Assembly: GCF_017848645.1 (NCBI RefSeq)
Contig: NZ_JAFEIF010000023.1
Location: forward strand, 1-37,831
Reading direction: 5' to 3'
DNA from: Limnohabitans sp.
Lineage (GTDB): Bacteria > Pseudomonadota > Gammaproteobacteria > Burkholderiales > Burkholderiaceae_C
DNA length: 37,831 bases
The notes beneath the pieces are model-generated. The model saw only the letters and a program-made list of their open reading frames with translations. It was not told the DNA's origin and did not search any database. Both the position numbers and the translations under genes were made by a program. This document shows, piece after piece, positions 8,417 through 17,374 of the stretch (positions are counted from its first letter, which is position 1; each line of letters starts with the position of its first letter).

Positions 8417-8538
8417 ATCGCCGAGTTATCTGAACTACTTGCAGGGCGATTCATAAAACCTGCTAAAGCGTTCGCCAGGCTCCGGGTTCTCAGGGTCGGC
8501 AACGCCGACAAACCCCTGAAACTTTAGGAGCTTTTTTC
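8417..8538 (+). promoter_or_regulatory. Structured 5' leader of metK, candidate riboswitch or attenuator
   Basis: The leader has no ATG, so a leader peptide is unlikely. A strong hairpin lies at 8490-8519: TCAGG pairs with CCTGA outside and GTCGGC pairs with GCCGAC around an AAC loop. Around it, AGGCTCC (8477-8483) can pair with GGAGCTT (8527-8533), which contains the metK ribosome-binding site and is followed by a run of U residues to 8537. Competing pairings include GCGTT 8468-8472 with AACGC 8501-8505, GGGTT 8484-8488 with AACCC 8511-8515, and GCAGG 8441-8445 with CCTGC 8459-8463. This looks like an expression platform. It does not match the SAM or SAH riboswitch consensus sequences I know. 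Confidence 0.5.
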
Positions 8539-9720
8539 ATGTCCAGCAATTTCCTCTTCACCTCGGAATCCGTCTCCGAAGGCCACCCCGACAAAGTCGC
8601 CGACCAGATCTCCGACGCGATCCTCGACGCGATCTTTGAGCAAGACCCCCGCAGCCGCGTGGCCGCCGAAACCCTGACCAACACGGGTCTGGTGGTCCTG
8701 GCCGGTGAGATCACCACCAACGCCCACGTCGACTACATCCAGGTCGCCCGTGACACCATCAAGCGCATCGGCTACGACAACACCGACTACGGCATCGACT
8801 ACAAAGGCTGCGCGGTCATGGTCTGCTACGACAAGCAATCCAACGACATCGCCCAGGGCGTCGACCACGCCTCTGACGACCACCTCAACATCGGTGCGGG
8901 CGACCAGGGCCTGATGTTCGGCTACGCCTGCTCTGAAACACCTGAGCTGATGCCTGCGCCCATTTACTACGCCCACCGCCTGGTCGAGCGCCAGGCCCAG
9001 CTGCGCAAAGACGGCCGCCTGCCCTTCTTGCGACCTGATGCAAAGAGCCAGGTGACCATGCGCTATGTGGATGGCAAGCCCCACAGCATCGACACCGTGG
9101 TGCTCTCCACCCAACACAGCCCCGACCAGTCGGAAACATCGACCAAGATGAAGGCCAGCTTCACCGAAGCCATCATCGAAGAAATCATCAAGCCCGTGCT
9201 GCCCAAAGAGTGGCTGCAAGACACCAAGTACCTGATCAACCCCACCGGCCGTTTCGTCATTGGCGGCCCCCAGGGTGACTGCGGCTTGACTGGCCGCAAG
9301 ATCATCGTGGACACCTACGGTGGCGCTTGCCCCCACGGCGGCGGTGCCTTCAGCGGCAAAGACCCCTCGAAAGTGGACCGCTCGGCCGCTTACGCTGCCC
9401 GCTATGTGGCCAAAAACATCGTGGCCGCAGGTCTGGCCACCCAGTGCCAGGTGCAGGTGGCTTACGCGATTGGCGTGGCCCGCCCGATGAACATCACCGT
9501 CAACACCGCAGGCACGGGTGTGATCTCGGACGAAAAATTGTCCGCCTTGGTGGCCGAGCACTTTGACCTGCGCCCCAAAGGCATCATCCAGATGCTGGAC
9601 CTGCTGCGCCCGATCTACAGCAAGACCGCCGCCTACGGGCACTTTGGCCGCGACGAGCCCGACTTCACGTGGGAGCGCACCGACCGCGCCGCTGCGCTGA
9701 AGGCGGCGGCTGGCCTGTAA
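8539..9720 (+). CDS. metK: S-adenosylmethionine synthetase
   Basis: A 393-residue cytoplasmic methionine adenosyltransferase making S-adenosylmethionine from ATP and methionine. The N-terminal ATP/metal motif is [19 protein letters not shown] (residues 13-31), the ATP-binding motif [12 protein letters not shown] lies near residue 120, and the glycine-rich P-loop-like [16 protein letters not shown] lies near 267-282. Length and all three motifs match the bacterial family closely. The start is supported by GGAG at 8527-8530. The gene is transcribed alone between its own promoter/leader and a strong terminator, and its leader suggests post-initiation control. Confidence 0.98.
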   Translation: MSSNFLFTSESVSEGHPDKVADQISDAILDAIFEQDPRSRVAAETLTNTGLVVLAGEITTNAHVDYIQVARDTIKRIGYDNTDYGIDYKGCAVMVCYDKQSNDIAQGVDHASDDHLNIGAGDQGLMFGYACSETPELMPAPIYYAHRLVERQAQLRKDGRLPFLRPDAKSQVTMRYVDGKPHSIDTVVLSTQHSPDQSETSTKMKASFTEAIIEEIIKPVLPKEWLQDTKYLINPTGRFVIGGPQGDCGLTGRKIIVDTYGGACPHGGGAFSGKDPSKVDRSAAYAARYVAKNIVAAGLATQCQVQVAYAIGVARPMNITVNTAGTGVISDEKLSALVAEHFDLRPKGIIQMLDLLRPIYSKTAAYGHFGRDEPDFTWERTDRAAALKAAAGL

Positions 9721-9759
9721 ACCTCAAACCGGAGCCAGAGCCCCGTCCGGGGCCACGCC

Positions 9760-9792
9760 AAAGCCGCTCAAGGCCCCTTGAGCGGCTTTTTT
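9760..9792 (+). terminator. Intrinsic terminator of metK
   Basis: A perfect 14-bp stem, AAAGCCGCTCAAGG (9760-9773) with CCTTGAGCGGCTTT (9776-9789), has a two-base loop and continues into a T run to 9792. A second small GCCCC/GGGGC hairpin lies just upstream. Confidence 0.92.
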
Positions 9793-9875
9793 CATGCCCT
9801 GGCCGGGGTGCTGGACCATGCCCTGGGCGTTGGGGTGAGGAACAGCACAGACCCGCACCACTGCTTGAAAGGACA

Positions 9876-10550
9876 ATGCGTGCCTTAACTCTCACCACCC
9901 CACGCATGTTCCAAGACCGCCTCGATGCTGCCCGCCAACTGAGCCAGGCCCTGCGCCATTACCGGGGTCAAAACCCATTGGTGCTGGCCATTCCCCGGGG
10001 TGCAGTTCCCATGGGCGCGGCGATGGCCGAGGCGCTGCAGGGGCAACTGGATGTGGTGCTGGTGCGCAAACTGCGCGCACCGCTTCAACCCGAAGTGGCC
10101 ATTGGTGCAGTAGACGAAACGGGTCTGGCTTACGTCTCGCCCTACGCGGATCCACTGGACTTGGATCCGGCCTATTTGAAAGATGAAATCCAGCTGCAAA
10201 TGAAGACCTTGGAGGCCCGACGTCGCCAATACGCCGAAATTCAGATGCCCATTCCGGTTCAAGGCCGCGTGGTCATTGTGGTGGACGATGGCCTGGCCAC
10301 GGGAGCCACCATGCTGGCGGCGCTCCAAGCCTTGCGCCGACACAAGCCACTGCGCTTGGTGTGCGCCATTCCTGTGGCCAGCCCACATGCGCTGACCAAA
10401 ATTCAAGCCGTGGCCGACGAGACCGTATGCCTGTCAGCCCCGGAGGACTTCATGGCTGTGGGGCAGTTTTATCGCCAATTTCCGCAAGTCAGCGACGCGC
10501 AGGTGCTGGCCACTTTGCGCAGCCAAGCGAGTGCCGCCCCCCACCACTGA
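9876..10550 (+). CDS. Phosphoribosyltransferase family protein
   Basis: A 224-residue cytoplasmic protein of the type I PRTase fold. The PRPP-binding signature VVIVVDDGLATGATM lies near residues 132-146, preceded by AIPRGAVPMGAAMAEAL (about 35-51) and VRKLRAPLQPEVAIGAV. Such stand-alone proteins are often annotated simply as phosphoribosyltransferases; the base acceptor is unknown and a nucleotide-salvage role is only possible. The ATG at 9876 has GAAAGGA directly upstream. The frame stays open to the left of it, but that extension lies across the metK terminator and is not used. It converges on the host-attachment-family gene. Confidence 0.82.
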   Translation: MRALTLTTPRMFQDRLDAARQLSQALRHYRGQNPLVLAIPRGAVPMGAAMAEALQGQLDVVLVRKLRAPLQPEVAIGAVDETGLAYVSPYADPLDLDPAYLKDEIQLQMKTLEARRRQYAEIQMPIPVQGRVVIVVDDGLATGATMLAALQALRRHKPLRLVCAIPVASPHALTKIQAVADETVCLSAPEDFMAVGQFYRQFPQVSDAQVLATLRSQASAAPHH

Positions 10551-10604
10551 ATCGGCATCACAGCCCGGGCCAGCGCGGCCATGGCCATCCGCTGATTGGA
10601 GGCT

Positions 10605-11039
10605 TTACAAACGGAAATCGGTCCGCAAACGCTGGTCCAGATCGCTCAGGCTCAAAGACGTCAGATCCAGCACATGCTGCGCGCAAAGGACCTTCAGCAC
10701 CGACGCATCCAGGTGAGCTAGCAACTCGCCCATGAACGGGTTGGACACGATCAGCGCCAGCTGTTTCATGCGCTGGTTCAATACGGCTTCGCGCAAATGG
10801 GCGGCCAAATCCTGTGCAAACGCACTGCGGTGCAACTGTTTGAGATCCGCACGAGGAGCCAATCCGGCACGCCCGGCCAGCGACTGCCCCAGCGGGGCAC
10901 GCTCGGTCTCACGCGCGGACATGCGGCCCGCAGGGTCGACCCAATCGGTCATCTCCACCAAGGGCTCGGTGAAGGATCTGCGTTCGAACAAACGCGCGTG
11001 CGCGCCATTGGCCACCAAAATCCAATGCAGCTGAGCCAT
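10605..11039 (-). CDS. Host attachment family protein
   Basis: A 144-residue protein of the family annotated as required for attachment to host cells, first linked to Agrobacterium. It opens LHWILVANGAHARLFERR and has the central RADLKQLHRSAFAQDLAAHL segment and a conserved IVSNPFMGELLAHL strand near residue 100. No signal peptide is present, so a direct adhesin role is doubtful; the fold resembles release-factor/eL30-like domains and the true function is unclear. A clear AAGGACAGG ribosome-binding site precedes the ATG. It is divergently arranged with the ABC export genes. Confidence 0.8.
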   Translation of the reverse strand: MAQLHWILVANGAHARLFERRSFTEPLVEMTDWVDPAGRMSARETERAPLGQSLAGRAGLAPRADLKQLHRSAFAQDLAAHLREAVLNQRMKQLALIVSNPFMGELLAHLDASVLKVLCAQHVLDLTSLSLSDLDQRLRTDFRL

Positions 11040-11202
11040 GTCCTGTCCTTTTCGTTTTCATCCCGGTCCTGATTTTTTCGCGTTGTGCACCCTGGGTCCA
11101 TTCACCTGTTGGTCTAAACCTTCAGGTCAAAAAATGGGCTGACAAACCCAGCCCTTGATGCGCATCAAGCGGCCCAAGCGGCCAACGTGCGTCAATGACC
11201 GC

Positions 11203-11955
11203 ATGACCGCGCACGCACCCATCTCACCGCCCGAGGCTGCACCCTGCGTTTTTCGCGCACAAGGGCTGAGCAAGGTGTATGGCGAAGGGCCTGCCGCAGT
11301 GCACGCGCTTCGCGGGGTGGACCTGTGCATCGCGCCCGGCGAGTTCGTGGTGTTGCTGGGGGCTTCGGGCAGCGGCAAATCGACCTTGCTGAACATTCTG
11401 GGGGGCCTGGACAGCGCCACATCGGGCACTGCCCAGTGGACGCACCAAGGCCGCACGCACGAGCTGACCGGGGCCAGCGATGCCGAGCTCACGCGTTACC
11501 GGCGCGAACATGTGGGGTTCGTGTTCCAGTTTTACAACCTGATCCCCAGCCTCACGGCCCGAGAAAACGTGGCCTTGGTCACCGACCTGGCCCATGACCC
11601 GATGACGCCAGAGGCCGCGCTGGCCTTGGTGGGTCTGGCCGACCGCATGGATCATTTCGCGGCTCAGCTGTCGGGCGGCGAGCAGCAGCGTGTGGCGATT
11701 GCCCGGGCGATTGCCAAACGCCCGCAGGTCTTGCTGTGCGACGAGCCCACGGGGGCGTTGGACTGCGCCACCGGCATCGTGGTGTTGCAGGCCCTCGAAA
11801 AAGTCAACCGCGAACTGGGTACCACCGCCGTGGTCATCACGCACAACGCGCCGATTGCCGACATGGCCGACCGGGTCATGCGCATGGCCGGTGGCCGCAT
11901 CGTGGACACGCAGGCGAACCCCCACAAAGTGGCTGCGGCCACGCTGCGCTGGTGA
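11203..11955 (+). CDS. ABC transporter ATP-binding protein (MacB/LolD-like)
   Basis: A 250-residue ATPase that powers the adjacent FtsX-type permease. It has Walker [17 protein letters not shown], a Q-loop [18 protein letters not shown], the ABC signature [16 protein letters not shown], Walker [13 protein letters not shown] and the H-loop [11 protein letters not shown]. The [10 protein letters not shown] and DEPTGALD wording places it with the LolD/MacB/FtsE group used for mechanotransmission rather than import. The start is uncertain: TTG 11155, ATG 11158 and ATG 11203 are in frame and none has a good ribosome-binding site. The last is chosen for typical family length. It is eight bases from the permease gene. 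Confidence 0.88.
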   Translation: MTAHAPISPPEAAPCVFRAQGLSKVYGEGPAAVHALRGVDLCIAPGEFVVLLGASGSGKSTLLNILGGLDSATSGTAQWTHQGRTHELTGASDAELTRYRREHVGFVFQFYNLIPSLTARENVALVTDLAHDPMTPEAALALVGLADRMDHFAAQLSGGEQQRVAIARAIAKRPQVLLCDEPTGALDCATGIVVLQALEKVNRELGTTAVVITHNAPIADMADRVMRMAGGRIVDTQANPHKVAAATLRW

Positions 11956-11963
11956 GCCCGCCC

Positions 11964-14345
11964 ATGACAGCCCTGAACACCAAGCTCTGGCGCGACCTGC
12001 AAAGCCTGTGGACGCAGGTGCTGACCATTGCGGTGGTGGTGGCCATTGGGGTGGCGGGGTTTGTGGGCATGTTTTCAGTGCACGAGTCGCTGAAAAATGC
12101 GCGTGACAACTTCTACCGTGACAACCGCATGGCCGATGTGTTCATCCGCATCCAGCGCGCGCCCCTGCAGCTGCAAGCGCGCTTGCGGGCCCTGCCCGGT
12201 GTGGCCGATGTCCAGTTGAACGTGGTGCACGACGCACAACTGGCCCTGCCCGATGCACAAGCCCCCGTCACAGGCCGCTTTGTCGGCCTGGAGCTGGCGC
12301 GGGTGCATGCCCAAAGGCAAGGCATCAACGCCTTGACGCTGCGCAGCGGGCGCTGGCCTGAGCCTGGCCGGGCCTTGGAGGCTGTGGTCAACGAGCGCTT
12401 TGCCCTAGCGCGGCAATTGCAGCCGGGCGATCAGGTGCAAGCCATTTTGAACGGGCAGCTGCAAACCGTACACCTGGTGGGCACGGTCATCACGCCGGAG
12501 TATGTGTTTGCCTCCAGAGGTGGCGCGCCTGACGACAAGAGTTTTGGCGTGTGGTGGATCGACCACCAACGCATGGCCCATGTGTTTGACATGCAAGGCG
12601 CCTTCAATCAGTCTTTTTTCCGCGTGCACCAAAGTGCCAACAAACCACAAGTCACAGCGCAGCTCATCACGCAAATCGATGGCTTGCTCTCACCCTATGG
12701 CACACGCGGGGCCATGCGCCAGGACCAGCTCATTTCGGCACGCATCGTCAACGATGAACTCTCGCAAATGAAAGTCATGGGGACGGTGCTGCCGGCCATT
12801 TTTCTGGCCGTGTCGGTGTTCATCCTGAACGGGGTCATCGGCCGACAAGTGGCCACACAGCGCCAGCAGATGGCCGCGCTCAAGGCGCTGGGCTACCCTG
12901 ACCGCCGCATTGGTTGGCACTACATGGGCCTGGCCCTGGCCATCTCGGGGCTGGGCTTGCTGGTCGGGCTGCTGCTGAGCCAGTGGATCGGGCGCAGCAT
13001 GCTGGGTTTGTACGGCGAGGTCTTTCGCTTGGCCCACCTGGACTACACCACCACGCCCTGGCTGGTGGCCGCAGCCATGGCCCTGGTGCTGGCAGCGGCC
13101 GCAGCAGGCACTTGGCGCGCCATCCGGGCGGTGGTGCGCCTGCGCCCGGCTGTGGCCATGCAAGCGCCCGCGCCCGATCGTTATCGGCCCAGTCTGATCG
13201 AGCGTCTACGCCTGGACCGCCCCGTGGGAGCCGGGGCCTTGATGGTGATCCGGCACATCGAGCGCCGGCCTTGGCGTGCCCTGTTCACCGTGACGGGCAT
13301 CGCGCTGGCCGTGGCTTTGCAAATCTCGGGGGCCTTCTGGCTGGACGCCATCGATCACATCGTGGATGTGCAATATCGCCAAGTACTGCGCGGCGATGTG
13401 GTGGTGCATTTTCAGCAAGCGCTGGCCCCCTCGGTGCAGCAAGACCTGCAGCGCTTGCCCGGCGTGGTGCATGCCGAAGTCCAGCGCAGCGAGGCCGTGC
13501 GCTTGCACGCGGGCGGCCGCAACGACGAAGGCGTGCTGCTGGGTCTGGCGCAAGGCGCACGCTTGACGCGCGTCATCGATGCCCATCAAGGGCCTGTGCC
13601 CATGCCACCCCACGGGCTGGTGCTGTCTGCTCTGCTGGCCAAACAACTGCGCGTACAGCCGGGTGAACCCATCGAGGTGGAATTTTTGATGGGGCGGCAG
13701 CACCGCGCCCATGTTCAGGTCGCGGCCATCGTGCACACCCTGATCGGCAAACAGGCGTTCATGGACCTGGATGCGCTGCACCGCCTGGCGCGCGAAGGCG
13801 CAGGCGTGACCGAGGCCAGTTTGCAAGTGGACCCCTTGGCCATGCCGGCCTTTTGGCAAGCAGTCAAGCGGGCCCCGGTCATCGTCTCGGTGCTCGACAA
13901 GGCGTCTTCGCTGGCCGGCTTCCAGGAAACGACCTCGCGCAACATGGGCGTCTTCAGCACCGTGCTCAGCTTGTTTGCCGTGGCCATGGCGGTGGGCATT
14001 GTGTACAACGCGGCACGCATCAGTCTGTCCGAGCGCGCCTGGGAGCTGGCCAGTTTGCGCGTGCTGGGCATGACGCGTGCCGAGGTGTCTGTTTTGTTGC
14101 TGGCCCCCTTGACCGCCGAGCTGCTGCTGGCGCTGCCGCTGGGCGCGGTGTGCGGTTGGGCCCTGGCCTCATGGCTGATGCATTTGATGTCGTCCGAGAA
14201 CATCGATTTTCCAGTGATCATCGCCCCGGACACCTATGCCTGGGCCGCCCTGATGGTGCTGGCCGCAGGCCTTGTGAGTGCCTTGCTGGTGCGCCGAAAA
14301 ATTGACCGGCTCGATCTGGTCGCCGTCTTGAAAGTCCGAGAATGA
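11964..14345 (+). CDS. ABC transporter permease with two FtsX domains
   Basis: A 793-residue inner-membrane permease. An N-terminal anchor (about residues 19-38) leads into a MacB-type periplasmic domain. A first FtsX block follows, with membrane segments near 273-295, 319-343 and 365-383. A second anchor near 438-460 is followed by another periplasmic domain and a second FtsX block near 662-685, 710-738 and 757-777. This two-repeat layout acts as a pseudo-dimer. Together with the ATPase upstream and the HlyD adaptor downstream it should extrude a substrate from the periplasm or outer leaflet by mechanotransmission. The ATG is 8 bases after the ATPase stop, and the end overlaps the adaptor start by four bases. 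Substrate unknown. Confidence 0.87.
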   Translation: MTALNTKLWRDLQSLWTQVLTIAVVVAIGVAGFVGMFSVHESLKNARDNFYRDNRMADVFIRIQRAPLQLQARLRALPGVADVQLNVVHDAQLALPDAQAPVTGRFVGLELARVHAQRQGINALTLRSGRWPEPGRALEAVVNERFALARQLQPGDQVQAILNGQLQTVHLVGTVITPEYVFASRGGAPDDKSFGVWWIDHQRMAHVFDMQGAFNQSFFRVHQSANKPQVTAQLITQIDGLLSPYGTRGAMRQDQLISARIVNDELSQMKVMGTVLPAIFLAVSVFILNGVIGRQVATQRQQMAALKALGYPDRRIGWHYMGLALAISGLGLLVGLLLSQWIGRSMLGLYGEVFRLAHLDYTTTPWLVAAAMALVLAAAAAGTWRAIRAVVRLRPAVAMQAPAPDRYRPSLIERLRLDRPVGAGALMVIRHIERRPWRALFTVTGIALAVALQISGAFWLDAIDHIVDVQYRQVLRGDVVVHFQQALAPSVQQDLQRLPGVVHAEVQRSEAVRLHAGGRNDEGVLLGLAQGARLTRVIDAHQGPVPMPPHGLVLSALLAKQLRVQPGEPIEVEFLMGRQHRAHVQVAAIVHTLIGKQAFMDLDALHRLAREGAGVTEASLQVDPLAMPAFWQAVKRAPVIVSVLDKASSLAGFQETTSRNMGVFSTVLSLFAVAMAVGIVYNAARISLSERAWELASLRVLGMTRAEVSVLLLAPLTAELLLALPLGAVCGWALASWLMHLMSSENIDFPVIIAPDTYAWAALMVLAAGLVSALLVRRKIDRLDLVAVLKVRE

Positions 14346-15655
14346 TCCGCCCCGCCGACACCCCCACTGACACTTTACCCGTCACACCGCCCTCGCCCAC
14401 CGCCAAGCCCGCCGGTCGTGCGCACATCTGGCGCTGGCTGGCCTGGAGCGCAGCGGGCCTGCTGGCCCTGACGGCGCTGTGGTGGTCGTTCGCGCCCCGC
14501 CCGCTGGCGGTGGATGTGGCCCCGGTCACCCAAGGGCCGTTTGAGCAAAGCATTGAAGAAGATGGCCAACTGCGCCTGAAAGCGCGCTACGGCGTTGCCG
14601 TCCCCATGGCCGGGCAGCTGCAAAGGCCCAGTCTGCAAGTGGGTGACCGCGTGGAAAAAAACCAGGTGCTGGCCTGGCTGGCCCCCCTGGCCTCATCGCT
14701 GATCGACCCGCGCAACCAAAGCGTGTTGCGCCAACGCGTGGGTCGGGACCAAGCCGCGTTGCAAGCGGCCAACGCCCGTGTGGCGCAGTTGCAAGTCGCC
14801 TTGGAACAAGCCCGCCTGCAAGCTCAACGGACCGCGCAACTGGCGCAGCAAAACTTCATCAACGAGGCCGCGCTGGACCAGGCCTTGGGCAATGAGCGCG
14901 TTGCAGCGCAGGCGCTGGAGGCTGGGCGCGCCGAGTGGCGAGCTGCCCAGTTCAGCTTGGCCGAGTCGCAAGCGGCCTTGGGCCAAACCACGGCGACTGC
15001 CCCCACTGACGCACAAACCGCAGCCACCGCACCCACCGCACCCGACGCACAAAGGCTGATCCCCATCACCAGCCCGATCAGCGGACAAGTCATCCAGCTG
15101 CACCTGAGCAGCGCCGGGCCAGTGACAGCGGGACAAGCCTTGCTCGACATCGGCGACGTCACGGCATTGGAGGCGGTGATTGACGTGTTGTCCTCCGACG
15201 CCCGGCACATCCCCACGGGTGCGCCCGTGGCCTTGTCGCTCGATGCGCACCAAGCGCCGCTGGCTGGGCGGGTGCGGCGGATCGAACCCACCGCCTTCAC
15301 CCGGGTGTCGGCCCTGGGCATCGAGGAGCAACGCGTGAACGTGCTGGTGGACCTGTTGCCCGCCAGTCCCGAAGGGGCGCTGGGCCTGGGTGATGGTTTT
15401 CGGGTCGAAGCGCGCATCGTCCTGTCGCGCGTCGATCAGGCCCTGCGCGTGCCCAGCGCGGCTTTGGTGCGCGATGGCAAGGACTGGCGTGTCTGGGTGA
15501 TTCACAACGGGCGCGCCCAATCACGCCAGGTGCTGTTGAAAGACCGCAATGCCGAATTTGGCGTGATTGAACCCGGATCGGTGAAAGCGGGTGAGCGGGT
15601 GGTTTTGTACCCGGCCCCGCTGAAAGAAAACCAACGCGTCAAGGCCTCGAAGTGA
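14342..15655 (+). CDS. HlyD-family periplasmic adaptor subunit
   Basis: A 437-residue membrane-fusion protein. A cytoplasmic N-terminus is followed by a membrane anchor at about residues 31-51 (WLAWSAAGLLALTALWWSF). A split lipoyl/barrel-sandwich domain flanks an alpha-hairpin of about residues 120-215 rich in Ala, Gln and Leu, and a beta-barrel and C-terminal domain follow. An Ala/Thr/Pro-rich insert of about 20 residues (near 218-238) sits after the hairpin. It would link the permease to an outer-membrane channel. Translation is coupled to the permease by an ATGA overlap. No TolC-type gene is present nearby, so a channel encoded elsewhere is expected. Confidence 0.87.
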   Translation: MIRPADTPTDTLPVTPPSPTAKPAGRAHIWRWLAWSAAGLLALTALWWSFAPRPLAVDVAPVTQGPFEQSIEEDGQLRLKARYGVAVPMAGQLQRPSLQVGDRVEKNQVLAWLAPLASSLIDPRNQSVLRQRVGRDQAALQAANARVAQLQVALEQARLQAQRTAQLAQQNFINEAALDQALGNERVAAQALEAGRAEWRAAQFSLAESQAALGQTTATAPTDAQTAATAPTAPDAQRLIPITSPISGQVIQLHLSSAGPVTAGQALLDIGDVTALEAVIDVLSSDARHIPTGAPVALSLDAHQAPLAGRVRRIEPTAFTRVSALGIEEQRVNVLVDLLPASPEGALGLGDGFRVEARIVLSRVDQALRVPSAALVRDGKDWRVWVIHNGRAQSRQVLLKDRNAEFGVIEPGSVKAGERVVLYPAPLKENQRVKASK

Positions 15656-15693
15656 AGGCCCTTGAACACAGGCCTTGAGCAGGTACTCGGGCT

Positions 15694-17196
15694 TCAGGTC
15701 AGAGCGTTGTGCTGGGGCTCGGCACTGTGGCACACATGCACCTGGGGCAAACGCCCCGCGTGCCACTGGCCGTCCAGCGCCCGCTCGATCTGCGCCGCCA
15801 ACTGCAGCAACAGGCCATCGTTGGCTTGTTTGGCCTGCGCGTGAATGCCCAAAGGCAAACCATTTTGCTGCGTGGCCATGGGCAGTGAGATGCCGGGTAT
15901 GCCGCACAAATTGGTCAAGGGTGTGTAGGCGAAATTGCGCCAAAGGTTGGCAAACCAATCGAGCACGCTGGGGTTGTCGCTGGTGGTGAGGTATTCGGTG
16001 GTGCCCAGCTTGGGCGTGGGCAAGGCGGTGATGGGCGTGAGCAGGATGTCCCAGTCTTCAAAAAACTGGCCAAACGCCCGCGATGTGGTGTTGAAGACCG
16101 CCTGCATGCGGGCCCGCTCGGTGAAGCTGGTGTTCAGGCCCATTTCCCAGATCTTGATGTTGATCGGCTCGACCAGATCCGCTGGTGGGCGCGTCAGGCC
16201 CCGAGGGGCCAACAAGTTGGAAATCGTCTGGGCAAAGTTGCTGATGTAGCAAGTGGTCTGCGCATCGAACGCGGCGCGGAAATCCACCTCGGGCAAGGCC
16301 CAGTCCACTTGGTGGCCCAGGCCCTCCAGAAAGCGCCCCACGCGCTGCAACTCGTCCACAAAATGCGGCACCGCCCGAAAGTCGCCCCACTCGTGCGACA
16401 GCGCGATGCGCAGGCGCGGCGGGTCACGCCGGATCAAGTCGCTGTAGGGCTCAGGCGGCATCCAGTAGGGCATGAACTCGCCCGGCGCACCACCACGGCA
16501 GTGGTCCACAAAAGCAGCCGTGTCGCGCACCGTGCGGCTTTGGCAACCCTGCGTGGAGACCAGACCGGTCAGGTCCGACGCCGCAGGCGCAATTGAAAAC
16601 ACCCCGCGTGAAGGCTTCAAACCGATGTTGCCATTGGCCCCCGCCGGGATGCGGATCGAGCCACCGCCATCGGTAGCGTGCGACAGCGGCAGCACGCCGG
16701 CCGCCAGGGCCACCGCAGTGCCAGCCGATGAGCCGTAACTGGTGTACTCGGGGTTCCAGGGGTTGCGCGTCACATACACCGCCGGGTTTTCGGCCGAACT
16801 GCACACCCCGAACTCGGGCGTGGTGGTGCGGCCGATGATGTTCAGGCCTGCGCGTCGCATTTGCCCCGTGAGGAAAGTGTCTGCCGTGGCGCGGTTGCCG
16901 CGCATCATCTGGGCCCCCATCTCCTGCAGGCGGCCCTTGAGCGTTGGCCCGAGGTCCTTCATGAAAAAAGGCACCCCCGCAAATGGCCCTGTGGGGTCCA
17001 TGCCGTCCTGCAGCGGGTTGGCCACCACGTCGTCAAACACCTCGACCACGGCATGCACCGCCGGGTTGATGCGGGCCACGCCCGCAGCCGCCTGCGCCGC
17101 CAGCTCAGCGGCCGAGACATCGCCACGCCGGACGCATTCAGCCAGCCCCACCGCATCGTGCTGCACCCATTCCTGCCAAGTCATTGCCAAAGTCAT
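15694..17196 (-). CDS. Amidase (amidase signature family)
   Basis: A 500-residue hydrolase of the amidase signature family, which cleaves carboxylic amides. The Ser-cisSer-Lys triad is visible: Lys in PFFMKDLGPTLKG (near residue 78), the Ser-rich loop YGSSAGTAVALAAG, and DGGGSIRIPA containing the cis-Ser. The partner sequence GLKPSRG follows. No Gat context is present (no gatB or gatC beside it), so it is unlikely to be the aminoacyl-tRNA amidotransferase subunit; the substrate is unknown. The ATG at 17196 is chosen because AAGGA lies eight bases upstream; other in-frame starts are 17250, 17205 and 17184. It converges on the HlyD gene. Confidence 0.85.
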   Translation of the reverse strand: MTLAMTWQEWVQHDAVGLAECVRRGDVSAAELAAQAAAGVARINPAVHAVVEVFDDVVANPLQDGMDPTGPFAGVPFFMKDLGPTLKGRLQEMGAQMMRGNRATADTFLTGQMRRAGLNIIGRTTTPEFGVCSSAENPAVYVTRNPWNPEYTSYGSSAGTAVALAAGVLPLSHATDGGGSIRIPAGANGNIGLKPSRGVFSIAPAASDLTGLVSTQGCQSRTVRDTAAFVDHCRGGAPGEFMPYWMPPEPYSDLIRRDPPRLRIALSHEWGDFRAVPHFVDELQRVGRFLEGLGHQVDWALPEVDFRAAFDAQTTCYISNFAQTISNLLAPRGLTRPPADLVEPINIKIWEMGLNTSFTERARMQAVFNTTSRAFGQFFEDWDILLTPITALPTPKLGTTEYLTTSDNPSVLDWFANLWRNFAYTPLTNLCGIPGISLPMATQQNGLPLGIHAQAKQANDGLLLQLAAQIERALDGQWHAGRLPQVHVCHSAEPQHNALT

Positions 17197-17340
17197 CGCC
17201 GCCATCCTTGCTCTTGCATCTGCACAGCCCGCGCCAAAGTCTGCACGCACCCGTTCAAAGTTCGGATGATTTTGCAGTGCCAGTTAGAACGCTCATGTAC
17301 CGAAGGCGACCCGAGTTTTGAGACCGCCAGCAGGCAAAAA

Positions 17341-17366
17341 AAAACCAAGCCCGAGGGCTTGGTTTT
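17341..17366 (-). terminator. Intrinsic terminator of ssrA
   Basis: AACCAAGCCC (17343-17352) and GGGCTTGGTT (17355-17364) form a perfect stem with a two-base loop. It is flanked by A and T runs on both sides, so it can act in either direction. It begins about 10 bases after the tmRNA CCA end. Confidence 0.9.
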
Positions 17367-17374
17367 TTCACGGT

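Noticed and set aside
8417..8538. A known SAH or SAM riboswitch upstream of metK
   Set aside because: GCCAGGCTC resembles part of the SAH aptamer, but the required GAGGAGCGCUGC-like 5' strand and its pairings are missing, so I report only an unclassified leader.
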